DNA of 42,436 bases from Stenotrophomonas sepilia (lineage in GTDB: Bacteria > Pseudomonadota > Gammaproteobacteria > Xanthomonadales > Xanthomonadaceae). Position 1 is the first letter of the stretch. Each line of letters starts with the position of its first letter. The DNA lies in the NCBI RefSeq assembly GCF_003244875.1, contig NZ_LXXZ01000109.1:1-42436 (forward strand). Direction: 5' to 3'. This document shows positions 23,196 to 30,797 of the stretch, piece by piece. A program made the translations under genes and the position numbers. Under the pieces are notes generated by a model that ran no database searches, was not told the origin of the DNA, and saw only the letters and a list, made by a program, of their open reading frames with translations.

Positions 23196-24004
23196 GGCCG
23201 GTGCGAGCGTGGACGCGCAGGGCGGCGCTGCCGGTACTGCTGCTGGCGCTGGGCGCCTGCGCCAAGCAGGGCGACATGGTGGGGGATGCGGGCGCCACGG
23301 CCGCCGAGGCTGCCATCGCGTCGCCGGAAGGCGCATTCCTGGCCTACGAACATGACGTGCAGGTGCAGCTGGAAGCGGCGCAGATAGCACCGCGCATCCA
23401 GCAGATCGCTCAGGCCTGCCAGAGCGCGAAGTTCGGCGACTGTGCAGTGTTGCAGGTCGAGCAGCACGGCGGCGAGCAGCCCAGCGGCGAGGTCAAGGTG
23501 CGCGTCGCGCCGAAGGGTACCGAGCCGCTGATCGCGATGGCTGGTGAAGGCGGCAAGCTGCAGTCGCGCAATACGCGCGCCGAGGATCTCGCGCAGGCGG
23601 TGGCCGACACCGCGCTGACCAAGGCGCGGCTGGAGAAGGAACACGCACGGCTGCTGTCCTACCAGGACCGCAAGGACCTGAAGATCGAAGACCTGATGGC
23701 GATCACCACGCGCCTGTCGGAGATCGAAGCGGGTGTCGAGCAGGCCGACAAGGATGCCGCGCAGCAGCGCCGGCGCATCGATACCCAGCTGGTGGCGATC
23801 CACTTCGACACCACCTCTGGCCAGCGCAGCCGCAGCGAGATCGGTGAGGCGCTGAGCGAGTCGGGCGGCATCCTCAGCACCAGCATCGCGTTCCTGATCC
23901 GCGCTGCGGCCGCACTGCTGCCGGTGGCGGTGCTGGCCTTGATCGCGGCCTGGGGTGTGCGGGCATGGTGGCGTCGCCGCCGCAAGCTACCGCCCAACCG
24001 CTGA
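23192..24004 (+). CDS. DUF4349 lipoprotein
   Basis: 270-aa lipoprotein. GTG 23192 overlaps the GFA stop by 4 nt (GTGA), and GGAG lies about 8 nt upstream. This start gives an n-region, hydrophobic core and lipobox LGAC (Cys23). The body is DUF4349: a beta-rich start, then a long helical hairpin (TALTKARLEKEHARLLSYQDRKDL and ITTRLSEIEAGVEQADKDAAQQ, likely coiled coil). One C-terminal transmembrane helix (about 232-255) with a basic end (RRRRK) anchors it. The family is often described as putative lipoproteins with a membrane-tethering build; the role is unknown. The tight overlap with GFA implies co-translation. Confidence 0.85.
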   Translation: MRPVRAWTRRAALPVLLLALGACAKQGDMVGDAGATAAEAAIASPEGAFLAYEHDVQVQLEAAQIAPRIQQIAQACQSAKFGDCAVLQVEQHGGEQPSGEVKVRVAPKGTEPLIAMAGEGGKLQSRNTRAEDLAQAVADTALTKARLEKEHARLLSYQDRKDLKIEDLMAITTRLSEIEAGVEQADKDAAQQRRRIDTQLVAIHFDTTSGQRSRSEIGEALSESGGILSTSIAFLIRAAAALLPVAVLALIAAWGVRAWWRRRRKLPPNR

Positions 24005-24010
24005 GGTGAA

Positions 24011-24041
24011 GGCTGATGCCGGCCGTCAGCCGGCATCAGCC
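24011..24041. terminator. 13-bp hairpin shared by convergent genes
   Basis: Arms GGCTGATGCCGGC and GCCGGCATCAGCC with loop CGTCA form a perfect stem. It lies just after the DUF4349 stop and runs into the last codons of the minus-strand gene, whose stop is at 24036-24038. No T-run follows. Confidence 0.6.
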
Positions 24042-24329
24042 CTCGTCGGTCTCGTACTCGACGAACACATCCAGCTCCAGCGCCAGTTCCTGCACCGCAT
24101 CGCGCACCTTCTGCGCGGTGCTTTCATTGCCGACTTCCACTTCCAACTCGTGGATGCCCGGGCCGATGTCATCGGACAGCCCGGCCGAACTGGAATCGTC
24201 GTCGTCCATATGCGGCATCAGGTCGTCGGTTTCCTCGACATGTTCGATGCCGTCCAGGCCGAGCAGCAGGTCGCTGATGGCGCGGGCGTCGTCTTCGGTT
24301 CCGGTGATGCGCAGTCGCAGCATGGCCAT
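24036..24329 (-). CDS. Small acidic protein, ferredoxin-like fold suspected
   Basis: 97-aa protein with no family I can name. Two similar halves of strand-helix-strand form (LRLRITGTEDDARAISDLLL and HELEVEVGNESTAQKVRDAV) are separated by a strongly acidic insert with four Asp in a row and three Ser. This suggests a beta-alpha-beta repeat of ACT/ferredoxin type with a disordered loop, which is inference only. The start may be Met1 (24329) or Met3 (24323); neither has a strong ribosome site. It is flanked by DUF4349 (convergent) and the LysR gene (same strand, 68 nt away), so it may be co-transcribed with the regulator. Confidence 0.65.
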   Translation of the reverse strand: MAMLRLRITGTEDDARAISDLLLGLDGIEHVEETDDLMPHMDDDDSSSAGLSDDIGPGIHELEVEVGNESTAQKVRDAVQELALELDVFVEYETDEG

Positions 24330-24397
24330 GGCATAGGTACGTTGTGGGTTCGCCAGCAGCCTAGCCAGCGTGAGGCAAAGAACGGGTGAGGGCGCAG

Positions 24398-25342
24398 TCA
24401 GGCGTGCGTCGCCGGCCGCCCGAGCAGGCTGTCCGGCAATGCCGGGATCGGCGTGCGCTCGTCCTGCGCCTGTTCCAGCAACCAGTCGATGAACAGGCGC
24501 GCGGCCGGGCTCGGCGGTTGCCCTTCTGCGTGCACCACGTGGTAGGCATAGCGTGCCTTCAATGCCGGACCGGGCAGGCGCACCACCTCGTAGCGCTGCA
24601 GGTAGGGCTGGGCGATGTGGGTGCGCGCCAGCACCGCGCCCATGCCATACACCGCCGCACGCATCGCGTCGGTGCTGTCGGCGAACGTGTGCATCGGCGG
24701 CAGGGGCGACGGTGGGCGCACGCCGGCGTGGCGGAACCAGTCACGCCAGCCCTGCGGCGACAGGTCGGTCAGCAGCGGCAGGCCGGCGATGCGCGCCGGA
24801 TCAACCAGTGCTTCGACCCCGGCCAGCGCCGGTGAGGCCACCGGGAACAGGAAGTCATCCATCAGGTGCTGTGCACGCAGGCCCGGCCATTGGCCCAGCC
24901 CGTAGCGGATGCCGACTTCCGGTCCGTTGTCGTCGTAGCGATCCAGCCCGCTGCCGGTGTGCAGCTCGATGCGGATGTGTGGATAGGCCTGGGTAAAGCG
25001 TGGCAGTCGCGGCAGCAGCCAGCAGTACGAGAGCGAGCGCAGCGTGGTGATCCGCAGCGGCACGCTGTCGGCATCCGGTTGCAGGTGATGGGCCACCGCC
25101 GCGACATCGGTGAAGGCGGCGCTGGCGGCGTCGGCCAGCTGCCGGCCCTCGGCGGTCAGGCGCACGCCGCGGGCGTGGCGCAGGAACAGGCGAACTTCAA
25201 GTACTTCTTCCAGGCGGCGCACGTGGTGACTGACCGCGCTGGCGGTCAGGTGCAGCTCCTGCGCGGCCTGGGCGAAATTCTGGTGGCGTGCGGCGACCGC
25301 GAATACGGCCAGTGCGGGGAGCAGGGAAGGACGGAGCAGCAT
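24398..25342 (-). CDS. LysR-type transcriptional regulator
   Basis: 314-aa regulator. An N-terminal winged helix-turn-helix (residues about 5-62, with FAQAAQELHLTASAVSHHVRRLEE) is followed by the periplasmic-binding-like co-inducer domain (about 90-295). The DNA-binding part is of the GcvA type (SAVSHHVRRLEEVLEVRLFLRH). ATG 25342 has GAGG upstream; the frame opens further but with no better start. It is divergently placed to an EamA transporter with 115 nt between the starts, the usual LysR-target layout. Control of that exporter is inferred. Confidence 0.9.
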   Translation of the reverse strand: MLLRPSLLPALAVFAVAARHQNFAQAAQELHLTASAVSHHVRRLEEVLEVRLFLRHARGVRLTAEGRQLADAASAAFTDVAAVAHHLQPDADSVPLRITTLRSLSYCWLLPRLPRFTQAYPHIRIELHTGSGLDRYDDNGPEVGIRYGLGQWPGLRAQHLMDDFLFPVASPALAGVEALVDPARIAGLPLLTDLSPQGWRDWFRHAGVRPPSPLPPMHTFADSTDAMRAAVYGMGAVLARTHIAQPYLQRYEVVRLPGPALKARYAYHVVHAEGQPPSPAARLFIDWLLEQAQDERTPIPALPDSLLGRPATHA

Positions 25343-25457
25343 GTCGAGCCTCAAACCATACTTGTGGCTGACAGCGATACTACGCGCTTGTGCGGCGGGC
25401 GTCTGCGCCTGATCCTGTCTGCCTTGGCGAGGAACAGACGATGGACGGAGGCAGGAC
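25343..25457. promoter_or_regulatory. Divergent lysR/eamA control region
   Basis: The 115-nt spacer holds a minus-strand -10-like TAGTAT (25377-25382), 34 nt before lysR. An overlapping plus-strand GATACT (25376-25381) would serve the transporter with a 76-nt leader. The overlap of the two boxes fits LysR autorepression coupled to target activation, but no clear T-N11-A operator was found. Confidence 0.45.
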
Positions 25458-26330
25458 ATGAATGCGATCCCACAGGCGGCCGAGCGCGACTGGCGCACGC
25501 CGCTGGAATTGACCCTGCTGGGCGCCATCTGGGGCTGCTCGTTCCTGTTCATGCGGGTGGCGGTGCCGTCGTTCGGCCCATTCGCGCTGGTCGAGGTGCG
25601 GCTGGTGCTGGGCGCGCTGGTGCTGCTGCCGTTCCTGTGGCGCGCTCGCGCGCAGTTCCCGCCGCGCCGCTGGCTGTGGTTGGCACCGATCGGCCTGATC
25701 AACTCAGCGCTGCCGTTCGTGCTGTTTGCCTACGCCGCCGAGCAGGCGCCGGCCGCGATCGGTGCGATCTGCAATGCGATGACGGTGCTGTTCGCCGCGC
25801 TGATCGCGTTCCTGTTCTTCGGCGAGAAGATCGGCATGCGCCGTGCCGGGGCGCTGCTGGTCGGCTTCGCCGGCGTGGTGGTGCTGGCCGCGGCCAAGGT
25901 TTCCGGCCTGAGCATCGGCACCGCAGTGCTGGCCGGTGCGGCGGCATCGCTGCTGTACGGCCTGGGCGTGAACCTGGTGAAGCGGCACATGACCGGGTTG
26001 CCGTCGGCCGCCGCCGCGGCGGCAACGCTGTCGTGCGCCTCGCTGTGGATGCTGCCGATGGCGGTCAGCCACTGGCCGCAGGCGGCGATCCCGCTGAAGG
26101 CCTGGGGCGCTGCGATCGCGCTGGGCGTGGCCTGTACCGGCTTGGCGTTCCTGATGTTCTATCGCCTGATCGGTCGTATCGGCCCGTCGCGGGCGTCGAC
26201 GGTGACCTACCTGATTCCGTTGTTCGGTGCGGCGTTTGCGTGGTTGTTCCTGGGGGAGGCGGTGACGGTGCAGATGTTGATTGCGGGTGTGTTGATTCTG
26301 GGTAGCGTGGCGGTGAGTCAGAAGGGCTGA
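25458..26330 (+). CDS. DMT superfamily (EamA) transporter under LysR
   Basis: 290-aa membrane protein with ten hydrophobic helices in two EamA repeats (about residues 13-140 and 150-287). It begins PLELTLLGAIWGCSFLFMRVAVP and ends LFGAAFAWLFLGEAVTVQMLIAGVLILGSVAV, both typical of EamA. It is only distantly alike to the EamA protein at 13881. Substrate unknown; efflux of a metabolite or drug is the family role. The site GGAGGCAGGAC precedes ATG 25458. The first repeat copy (26351) begins about 20 nt after the stop. Confidence 0.9.
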   Translation: MNAIPQAAERDWRTPLELTLLGAIWGCSFLFMRVAVPSFGPFALVEVRLVLGALVLLPFLWRARAQFPPRRWLWLAPIGLINSALPFVLFAYAAEQAPAAIGAICNAMTVLFAALIAFLFFGEKIGMRRAGALLVGFAGVVVLAAAKVSGLSIGTAVLAGAAASLLYGLGVNLVKRHMTGLPSAAAAAATLSCASLWMLPMAVSHWPQAAIPLKAWGAAIALGVACTGLAFLMFYRLIGRIGPSRASTVTYLIPLFGAAFAWLFLGEAVTVQMLIAGVLILGSVAVSQKG

Positions 26331-26350
26331 GACGTTTTTTGCACGTGGCA

Positions 26351-26595
26351 CGTGCTGAAGGTGCTTCACTGTTCATGGGCGTTACTTTTCTTTGTACGCA
26401 AAGAAAAGTAACCAAAAGAAACGTTCCGCCGGCCGCGAGCCGGTGCTGCGCACCGGTGCCCTGCGCTCCTCCGCCCGTCGAGGGACGGCGCGCGAACTCG
26501 CTGCGCTCAGACACCCGCGCCTCTTCGCCCTCGCCGGACCTGCGGTGCTCGGCTCGCTCAAGGCGGACTGGAAGGTCAAGATCAACAGCAAGAGC
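26351..26595 (-). repeat. Repeat copy A, inverted arm of a 519-bp dyad
   Basis: Copy A reads in reverse to copy B. It has an end palindrome GTTACTTTTCTTT/AAAGAAAAGTAAC (26381-26393, 26400-26412), a stem CCGGTGC/GCACCGG (26440-26446, 26450-26456) and a two-part stem CGAGGG/CCCTCG (26479-26484, 26528-26533) enclosing GGCGCG/CGCGCC (26487-26492, 26516-26521). The loop of that stem is the same as in copies B and C. Outer bases 26351-26380 match the outer end of copy B. Small open frames here are by-products; I see no gene. This and copy B make up the 565-nt space 26331-26895. Confidence 0.85.
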
Positions 26596-26618
26596 ATCCA
26601 CGCATGGCGTGGATCTAC
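26596..26618 (-). repeat. SMAG palindrome at dyad centre
   Basis: ATCCACGCATGGCGTGGAT followed by CTAC, a minus-strand SMAG. Its centre (26605) lies within a few bases of the dyad centre of the 519-bp structure (about 26610). Confidence 0.75.
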
Positions 26619-26869
26619 TGGGTGCAGCTGTGGCCTTTGAACTGGGTCCGCCTTGAGCGAGCCGAGCATCGCAGGGGAATCAGGGGCGAAGAGGTGCCGA
26701 TGTCTGAGCGCAGCGAGTTCGGCACCGTCCCCTGATTCACCGAGAAGCGCAGGGGACCGGCGTGCGAAGCACGGCGGCTCGCGACCCGGCGGCGCGTTTC
26801 TTTTGGTTACTTTTCTTTTCGCGCGAAAAGAAAAGTGACGCCCATGAACAATGAAGCCCCTTCAGCACG
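26596..26869 (+). repeat. Repeat copy B
   Basis: Begins with the SMAG unit and continues GGGTGCAGCTGTGG, as does copy C. The stem GAATCAGGGG/CCCCTGATTC (26677-26686, 26729-26738) encloses GGTGCCGA/TCGGCACC (26693-26700, 26719-26726) and an 18-nt loop (26701-26718) identical to that of copy C. Next comes a CGTGC-GAA-GCACG hairpin (26761-26773), then a 34-bp end palindrome (26806-26839) with one G-T mismatch. Outer bases 26840-26869 mirror copy A. The convergent isomerase gene ends 27 nt beyond. Confidence 0.85.
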
Positions 26870-26895
26870 CGCCTCGCGCAGAATCCGCGACGGCG

Positions 26896-27798
26896 TTACT
26901 TCACCGGCACCGGAATATTGCAGAGGTCGATATGCCCCGCCGGGCGCTTGTAGAAATCATCCACGCGGTTGCGCCGCGCCTCCACCGTATCGGCAAAGGT
27001 CTTCGAGTCGGTACGCAGTACCTGGATCGGCGTGCGCTCGGCCGCCGGCACATCGCTGGCGCGGCGGATCGACATGATCGGCGTACGCAGCTTCGGGTCG
27101 GTGTAGAAGCCCATCGGCGCCGGTCCGCGCGGCGTTGCGCTGAGCAGCTCCATGCCCTTCAGCACGCGACCAACCAGCGTGATGTTGCGGTCGAGCTGGC
27201 GCGGTGACTGCCCGGTCACCACGTACAGTTCGGCGCCGATGCTGCTGTCTTCCTCGTTGCTGCGGCCGGCACCGAGCATGCCGTAGCAGTGCGCCAGCCA
27301 GGTCTTGCCGGCCTGCGGGTCCTGGCCGACCGGGAAGCCGTCGACGAATCCGGTCTGTGCGGCCCAGCCATCGCGATCCGGCAGCACGTTGACCTTCAGG
27401 CCGGCGCTGGCGCGTTCGAACTCGGCCGGCAGCTTGCGCGCGGCGCTGCCGAACGGCCTGGCCTTGGCCGCGTCATCGGCGTCGGCATCGCCGAACTGCA
27501 CCACGAAGTTGTCCTGCGAGCGGTAGATGCTGGTGCTGTCCCAGAAGTGCTCGTGGGCGAAGGTCTGGATGTTGGCGACATGGCGCGGGGCGAACTGCGG
27601 CGCCAGCTCGATGATCACCCGCCCGGCCGGCAGGTCCATGTACAGCAGGTTGGCCGGGTCGGGGGTGCGCCAGTCGCTGGCGGCCGAAGCGTCCAGGATC
27701 TGCTGCGGGCTGCGGTAGGGCGTGGCCGCGCTGGCCATGGCGGGCAGCAGGCAGGCGAGGGCAAGGGCGGTCAGGGCAAGGCGACGACGGTGCGGCAT
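26896..27798 (-). CDS. Exported cyclophilin-type peptidyl-prolyl isomerase
   Basis: 300-aa secreted protein. A signal peptide (about 1-24, cut after ASA) is followed by a short linker and a cyclophilin domain (about residues 50-225). It has [27 protein letters not shown] near the start and [20 protein letters not shown], typical of bacterial cyclophilins though with changes at usual catalytic positions. The last 75 residues are an extra C-terminal extension. It may fold periplasmic proteins; the deviations leave catalysis uncertain. The gene ends near repeat copy B. Confidence 0.85.
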   Translation of the reverse strand: MPHRRRLALTALALACLLPAMASAATPYRSPQQILDASAASDWRTPDPANLLYMDLPAGRVIIELAPQFAPRHVANIQTFAHEHFWDSTSIYRSQDNFVVQFGDADADDAAKARPFGSAARKLPAEFERASAGLKVNVLPDRDGWAAQTGFVDGFPVGQDPQAGKTWLAHCYGMLGAGRSNEEDSSIGAELYVVTGQSPRQLDRNITLVGRVLKGMELLSATPRGPAPMGFYTDPKLRTPIMSIRRASDVPAAERTPIQVLRTDSKTFADTVEARRNRVDDFYKRPAGHIDLCNIPVPVK

Positions 27799-27898
27799 GG
27801 GAACCCCGGAACATGAACAAGGCTTCGATTCTGCGCGAGCAATTCGGTCACGCCAACCGGCGGAGTGACTAACGACACATTCGCTATACCGAACTTCG

Positions 27899-27923
27899 CA
27901 CTACTGTGGACTTCAACGTAGTG
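27899..27923 (+). promoter_or_regulatory. Inverted repeat before padR gene
   Basis: CACTAC and GTAGTG are separated by 13 nt and end 11 nt before ATG 27935, just before the GGAGGG site. A TATACC at 27885-27890 could be the -10. The repeat could be an operator for PadR autoregulation or an mRNA hairpin; neither is shown. Confidence 0.3.
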
Positions 27924-27934
27924 GAGGGCCGGCC

Positions 27935-28300
27935 ATGTCCGAGGACGATGTCCACCTGAAGAAGTTCCAGAAGGAGCTCAGCGCCGGAACGGTGTCGCTG
28001 GCCCTGCTGGCGGTGCTGGCCCGGGCCGGGGAGCCGCTGTACGGCTACCTCATTGCCAAGGAGCTGGAGCGGGTGGGCGAGGGCGTGCTGAGCGGCAAGC
28101 AGAGCGCGCTGTACCCGGTACTGCGCAACCTGGAGGGCGCCGGCCTGCTGGAAAGCCATGTGGAGCCGTCCAGCAGCGGGCCGCCGCGACGCTACTACCG
28201 CATCAATGAACGTGGCCGCGAGGTGCTGGCGCAGTGGCGCCAAGCGTGGCAGGCCACCCGTGATTCCGTCGATTCCGTGTTGGAGGGGGTACCGCAATGA
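27935..28300 (+). CDS. PadR family transcriptional regulator
   Basis: 121-aa winged helix protein. SAGTVSLALLAVLARAGEPLYGYLIAKEL and the later SALYPVLRNLEGAGLLES are PadR hallmarks, with the wing at PPRRYYRINERGREVL and a C-terminal dimerisation helix. PadR proteins usually repress a neighbouring membrane protein gene. Its stop overlaps the next start as ATGA (28297-28300), so the two are translationally coupled. GTGGAGGG lies before ATG 27935. Confidence 0.92.
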   Translation: MSEDDVHLKKFQKELSAGTVSLALLAVLARAGEPLYGYLIAKELERVGEGVLSGKQSALYPVLRNLEGAGLLESHVEPSSSGPPRRYYRINERGREVLAQWRQAWQATRDSVDSVLEGVPQ

Positions 28301-29286
28301 ACGACCCGAGCCTGGCAGGCCGTGCCCTGCCCACCACCATTCCGCAGTACCTGGCGCAGCTGCGCGCGGCGCTGGAGGGCGCCGATCCGGCGATGGTGCA
28401 GGACGCGCTGTACGACGCCGAGGAATACCTGCGTTCGGAGCTGGCAGCACAGCCCGGCCGCAGCGAGGCCGAGGTGATCGCCGATGTTGCCGGCAGCTAT
28501 GGCGCGCCGGACGAAGTGGCCGACATCTACCGCGAGACCGAAGTGACGGTGAACCGCGCGCTGCGTACGCCGCGTGCGGATACCGCGCCGGTACTGCGTG
28601 CCGCCGCCGAAGCCAGCGGCGTCGAACCGGCTGCGCCGCCGCCGGCGCCAGTGCAACGCTCACTGCTGGCGCGCTTCTTCGGCGTGGTGGCCGATCCGCA
28701 TACCTATGGCGCGCTGTTCTACATGCTGCTGTCGCTGGCCACCGGCATCTTCTTCTTCACCTGGGTGGTGACCGGCCTGTCGCTCTCGCTCGGCCTGTTG
28801 ATCCTGATCGTCGGGATTCCGCTGACCGTGCTGTTCTTCGGCTCGGTGCGCGGGCTGGCGCTGCTGGAAGGGCGGCTGGTGGAAGCATTGCTGGGCGAGC
28901 GCATGCCGCGCCGTCCGCGCTACACCGACCGTAGCCGCACGTGGCTGCAGCGCATCGGCGACATGTTCACCGATGGCCGTACCTGGCTGACCCTGCTGTA
29001 CTTCGTGCTGATGCTGCCGTTGGGCGTGGTCTACTTCACCATCGCGGTGACGCTGCTGTCGCTGTCACTGGGGTTCATCTGGGCGCCGGTGGCCGCGCTG
29101 TTCAGCGGTGACATTCCGGGTGTCTACGTCGATGGCGTGAACGTGTTGCCGATGGCCGCCTCGCCGCTGGTGGGCATCGTGATCGCAGCCGTGGGCGTGC
29201 TGCTGCTGCTGTTGACGATGCACCTGGCACGGGGCATCGGCAAGCTGCACGGGCTGATTGCCAAGAACCTGCTGGTGCGGTTGTAA
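28297..29286 (+). CDS. HAAS (DUF1700-like) and sensor-domain membrane protein
   Basis: 329-aa protein coupled to padR by an ATGA overlap. The N-terminal helical part (about 12-85) with YLAQLRAALEGADPAMVQDALYDAEEYLRSEL and AEVIADVAGSYGAPDEVA is the HAAS/DUF1700 pattern. A Pro/Ala linker leads to the membrane part (about 125-325) with paired hydrophobic helices. It resembles the putative sensor domain found at the head of some actinobacterial histidine kinases. There is no kinase domain. PadR-HAAS pairs are known from Gram-positive genomes as one-component-like membrane sensing modules; in xanthomonads their stimulus is unknown. The last residues (NLLVRL) are basic and cytoplasmic. Confidence 0.85.
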   Translation: MNDPSLAGRALPTTIPQYLAQLRAALEGADPAMVQDALYDAEEYLRSELAAQPGRSEAEVIADVAGSYGAPDEVADIYRETEVTVNRALRTPRADTAPVLRAAAEASGVEPAAPPPAPVQRSLLARFFGVVADPHTYGALFYMLLSLATGIFFFTWVVTGLSLSLGLLILIVGIPLTVLFFGSVRGLALLEGRLVEALLGERMPRRPRYTDRSRTWLQRIGDMFTDGRTWLTLLYFVLMLPLGVVYFTIAVTLLSLSLGFIWAPVAALFSGDIPGVYVDGVNVLPMAASPLVGIVIAAVGVLLLLLTMHLARGIGKLHGLIAKNLLVRL

Positions 29287-29293
29287 CAGGCCA

Positions 29294-29385
29294 GGGGTCG
29301 GATCCCTGTTCGCAGAACAGGGCTCTGACCCCGGATCCCATCATGCTGGGTCAGAGCTCTTTCCGTTGGAAAGGGATCCGACCCC
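29294..29385. repeat. Two-hairpin palindromic repeat (GGGGTC...GACCCC type)
   Basis: GGGGTCGGATCCCT at 29294-29307 is mirrored by AGGGATCCGACCCC at 29372-29385. Inside lie CTCTGACCCC and GGGTCAGAG, so two hairpins back to back or one long stem can form. I recall GGGGTCAGAGCCC units as REP-like repeats in this bacterial group. It fills the gap between the stop codons of the HAAS gene and phaZ and can act as terminator for both. Confidence 0.75.
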
Positions 29386-29396
29386 ACCGCGGGGAG

Positions 29397-30704
29397 TTAC
29401 CCCGCCTTTCGCCGCAACGGAGTGACGTTGCTCTTCTTCTTCGTGGCCTTTGCCGCCGGTGCCTCGGCATGCGCAGCGAAGAAGTCGCGGACCTTCGGGT
29501 ACACCACTTCGCGCCAGCGACGGCCGCTGAAGATGCCGTAGTGGCCGGCGCCTTCGACGATGAAATGCTCGCGGCGGTCAGCAGCAATGCCGGTGCACAG
29601 CGCCTGCGCTGCTTCGGTCTGGCCGAGGCCGGCGATGTCGTCCAGTTCGCCCTCGATGCTCAGCAGCGCGGTATCGCGGATCGCCGACGGATCGACCTTC
29701 TCGCCATTGACCACCCACTCGCCACGCGGCAGCAGGAAGTCCTGGAACACCACGCGGATGGTATCCAGGTAGTACTTGGCCGGCATGTCCAGCACCGCGT
29801 TGTACTCGTCGTAGAAGCGACGGTGCGCGTCGGCGTCTTCCAGGTCCCCCTTGACCAGGTCGGTGTAGAAATCCCAGTGCGAACTGAAGTGGCGGCTGGG
29901 GTTCATCGACAGGAAGCCGGCGTGCTGCAGGAAGCCCGGATACACGCGGCGGCCGGCGCCGGGATAGCTGGCCGGCACGGTGTGGATGACGTTGTTCTCG
30001 AACCACGACAGCGGGTTCTGCGTGGCCAGGTTGTTCACTGCGGTCGGGCTGCAGCGTGCATCGATCGGGCCGCCCATCATCACCAGGGTGCGCGGTGTCG
30101 GCTCGCCACGGCTGGCCATCAGCGAAACCGCGGCCAGCACCGGTACCGTCGGCTGGCACACGCTGACCACGTGCAGGCGTTCGACGCCCAGATGGCGGAT
30201 GAACTCCTGGATGTAGGCGATGTAATCGTCCAGGCCAAACTCGCCTTCGTTGGCCGGCACCATGCGCGCGTCCACCCAGTCGGTGACGTACACACGGTGG
30301 TCGCGCAGCAGCGTGCGCACGGTATCGCGCAGCAACGTGGCGTGGTGCCCGGACAGCGGTGCCACGACCAGCACGAACGGCTGGTTGAGCATGGTGTGCA
30401 GCTGTTCGGCTTCATTGCTGTGGCGCTTGAAGCGCAGCAGCTTGCAGAACGGCTTGCTCACTTCCTCGTGCACGACGATCGGCACGCGCTCGCCGTCGAC
30501 CTCGATTTCGTTGATGCCCCACTCGGGCTTCTCGTAATCCTTGCCGATGCGGTGGAACAGCTCATTGACCGCCGCCAGGCGATCGGCGCCGGGCATCTGC
30601 GACCACCAGTGGCCCGGGTTGGCGAAGAATCTGGCGTTGGCCTGGGCCTGGTGCACCCAGGGGGCGAGCAGGTTGCGGGTCAGTTCGTGCAGTTGATAGA
30701 GCAT
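29397..30704 (-). CDS. phaZ: Intracellular polyhydroxyalkanoate depolymerase
   Basis: 435-aa alpha/beta hydrolase of the intracellular PHA depolymerase family (PhaZa1-like). The nucleophile is a Cys: VSVCQP places it at residue 183, the same number as the catalytic Cys183 I recall for the Ralstonia enzyme. GELDDIAGLGQ and GAGHYGIFSGRRWR near the end carry the Asp and His of the triad. No signal peptide is present, as expected for the cytoplasmic form that mobilises storage polymer. No PHA synthase lies in the window. A TATGCT box lies 35 nt before the ATG. It is separated from the following methyltransferase by about 90 nt. Confidence 0.9.
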   Translation of the reverse strand: MLYQLHELTRNLLAPWVHQAQANARFFANPGHWWSQMPGADRLAAVNELFHRIGKDYEKPEWGINEIEVDGERVPIVVHEEVSKPFCKLLRFKRHSNEAEQLHTMLNQPFVLVVAPLSGHHATLLRDTVRTLLRDHRVYVTDWVDARMVPANEGEFGLDDYIAYIQEFIRHLGVERLHVVSVCQPTVPVLAAVSLMASRGEPTPRTLVMMGGPIDARCSPTAVNNLATQNPLSWFENNVIHTVPASYPGAGRRVYPGFLQHAGFLSMNPSRHFSSHWDFYTDLVKGDLEDADAHRRFYDEYNAVLDMPAKYYLDTIRVVFQDFLLPRGEWVVNGEKVDPSAIRDTALLSIEGELDDIAGLGQTEAAQALCTGIAADRREHFIVEGAGHYGIFSGRRWREVVYPKVRDFFAAHAEAPAAKATKKKSNVTPLRRKAG

Positions 30705-30713
30705 GACGACCGA

Positions 30714-30729
30714 ATATGTATGGTCATAT
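30714..30729 (-). promoter_or_regulatory. ATATG-N6-CATAT inverted repeat before phaZ
   Basis: A short inverted repeat lies 10 nt before the phaZ start and inside its likely leader. It might be an operator; no regulator is assigned. Confidence 0.25.
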
Positions 30730-30739
30730 GTTGCCGCGC

Positions 30740-30745
30740 AGCATA
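30740..30745 (-). promoter_or_regulatory. Putative -10 box TATGCT for phaZ
   Basis: TATGCT on the minus strand, 35 nt before the ATG at 30704. Confidence 0.35.
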
Positions 30746-30797
30746 TCCCATCCGGGTGTCCCGCAGGTTAAGTTGGCTGAAAATAATGAATCTGGAT

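Noticed and set aside
26339..26838. Short open frames inside the repeat dyad (for example 26339-26656 and 26653-26838)
   Set aside because: They translate the palindromic repeat itself. Similar frames appear on both strands and in copy C, and no ribosome site or domain supports them.
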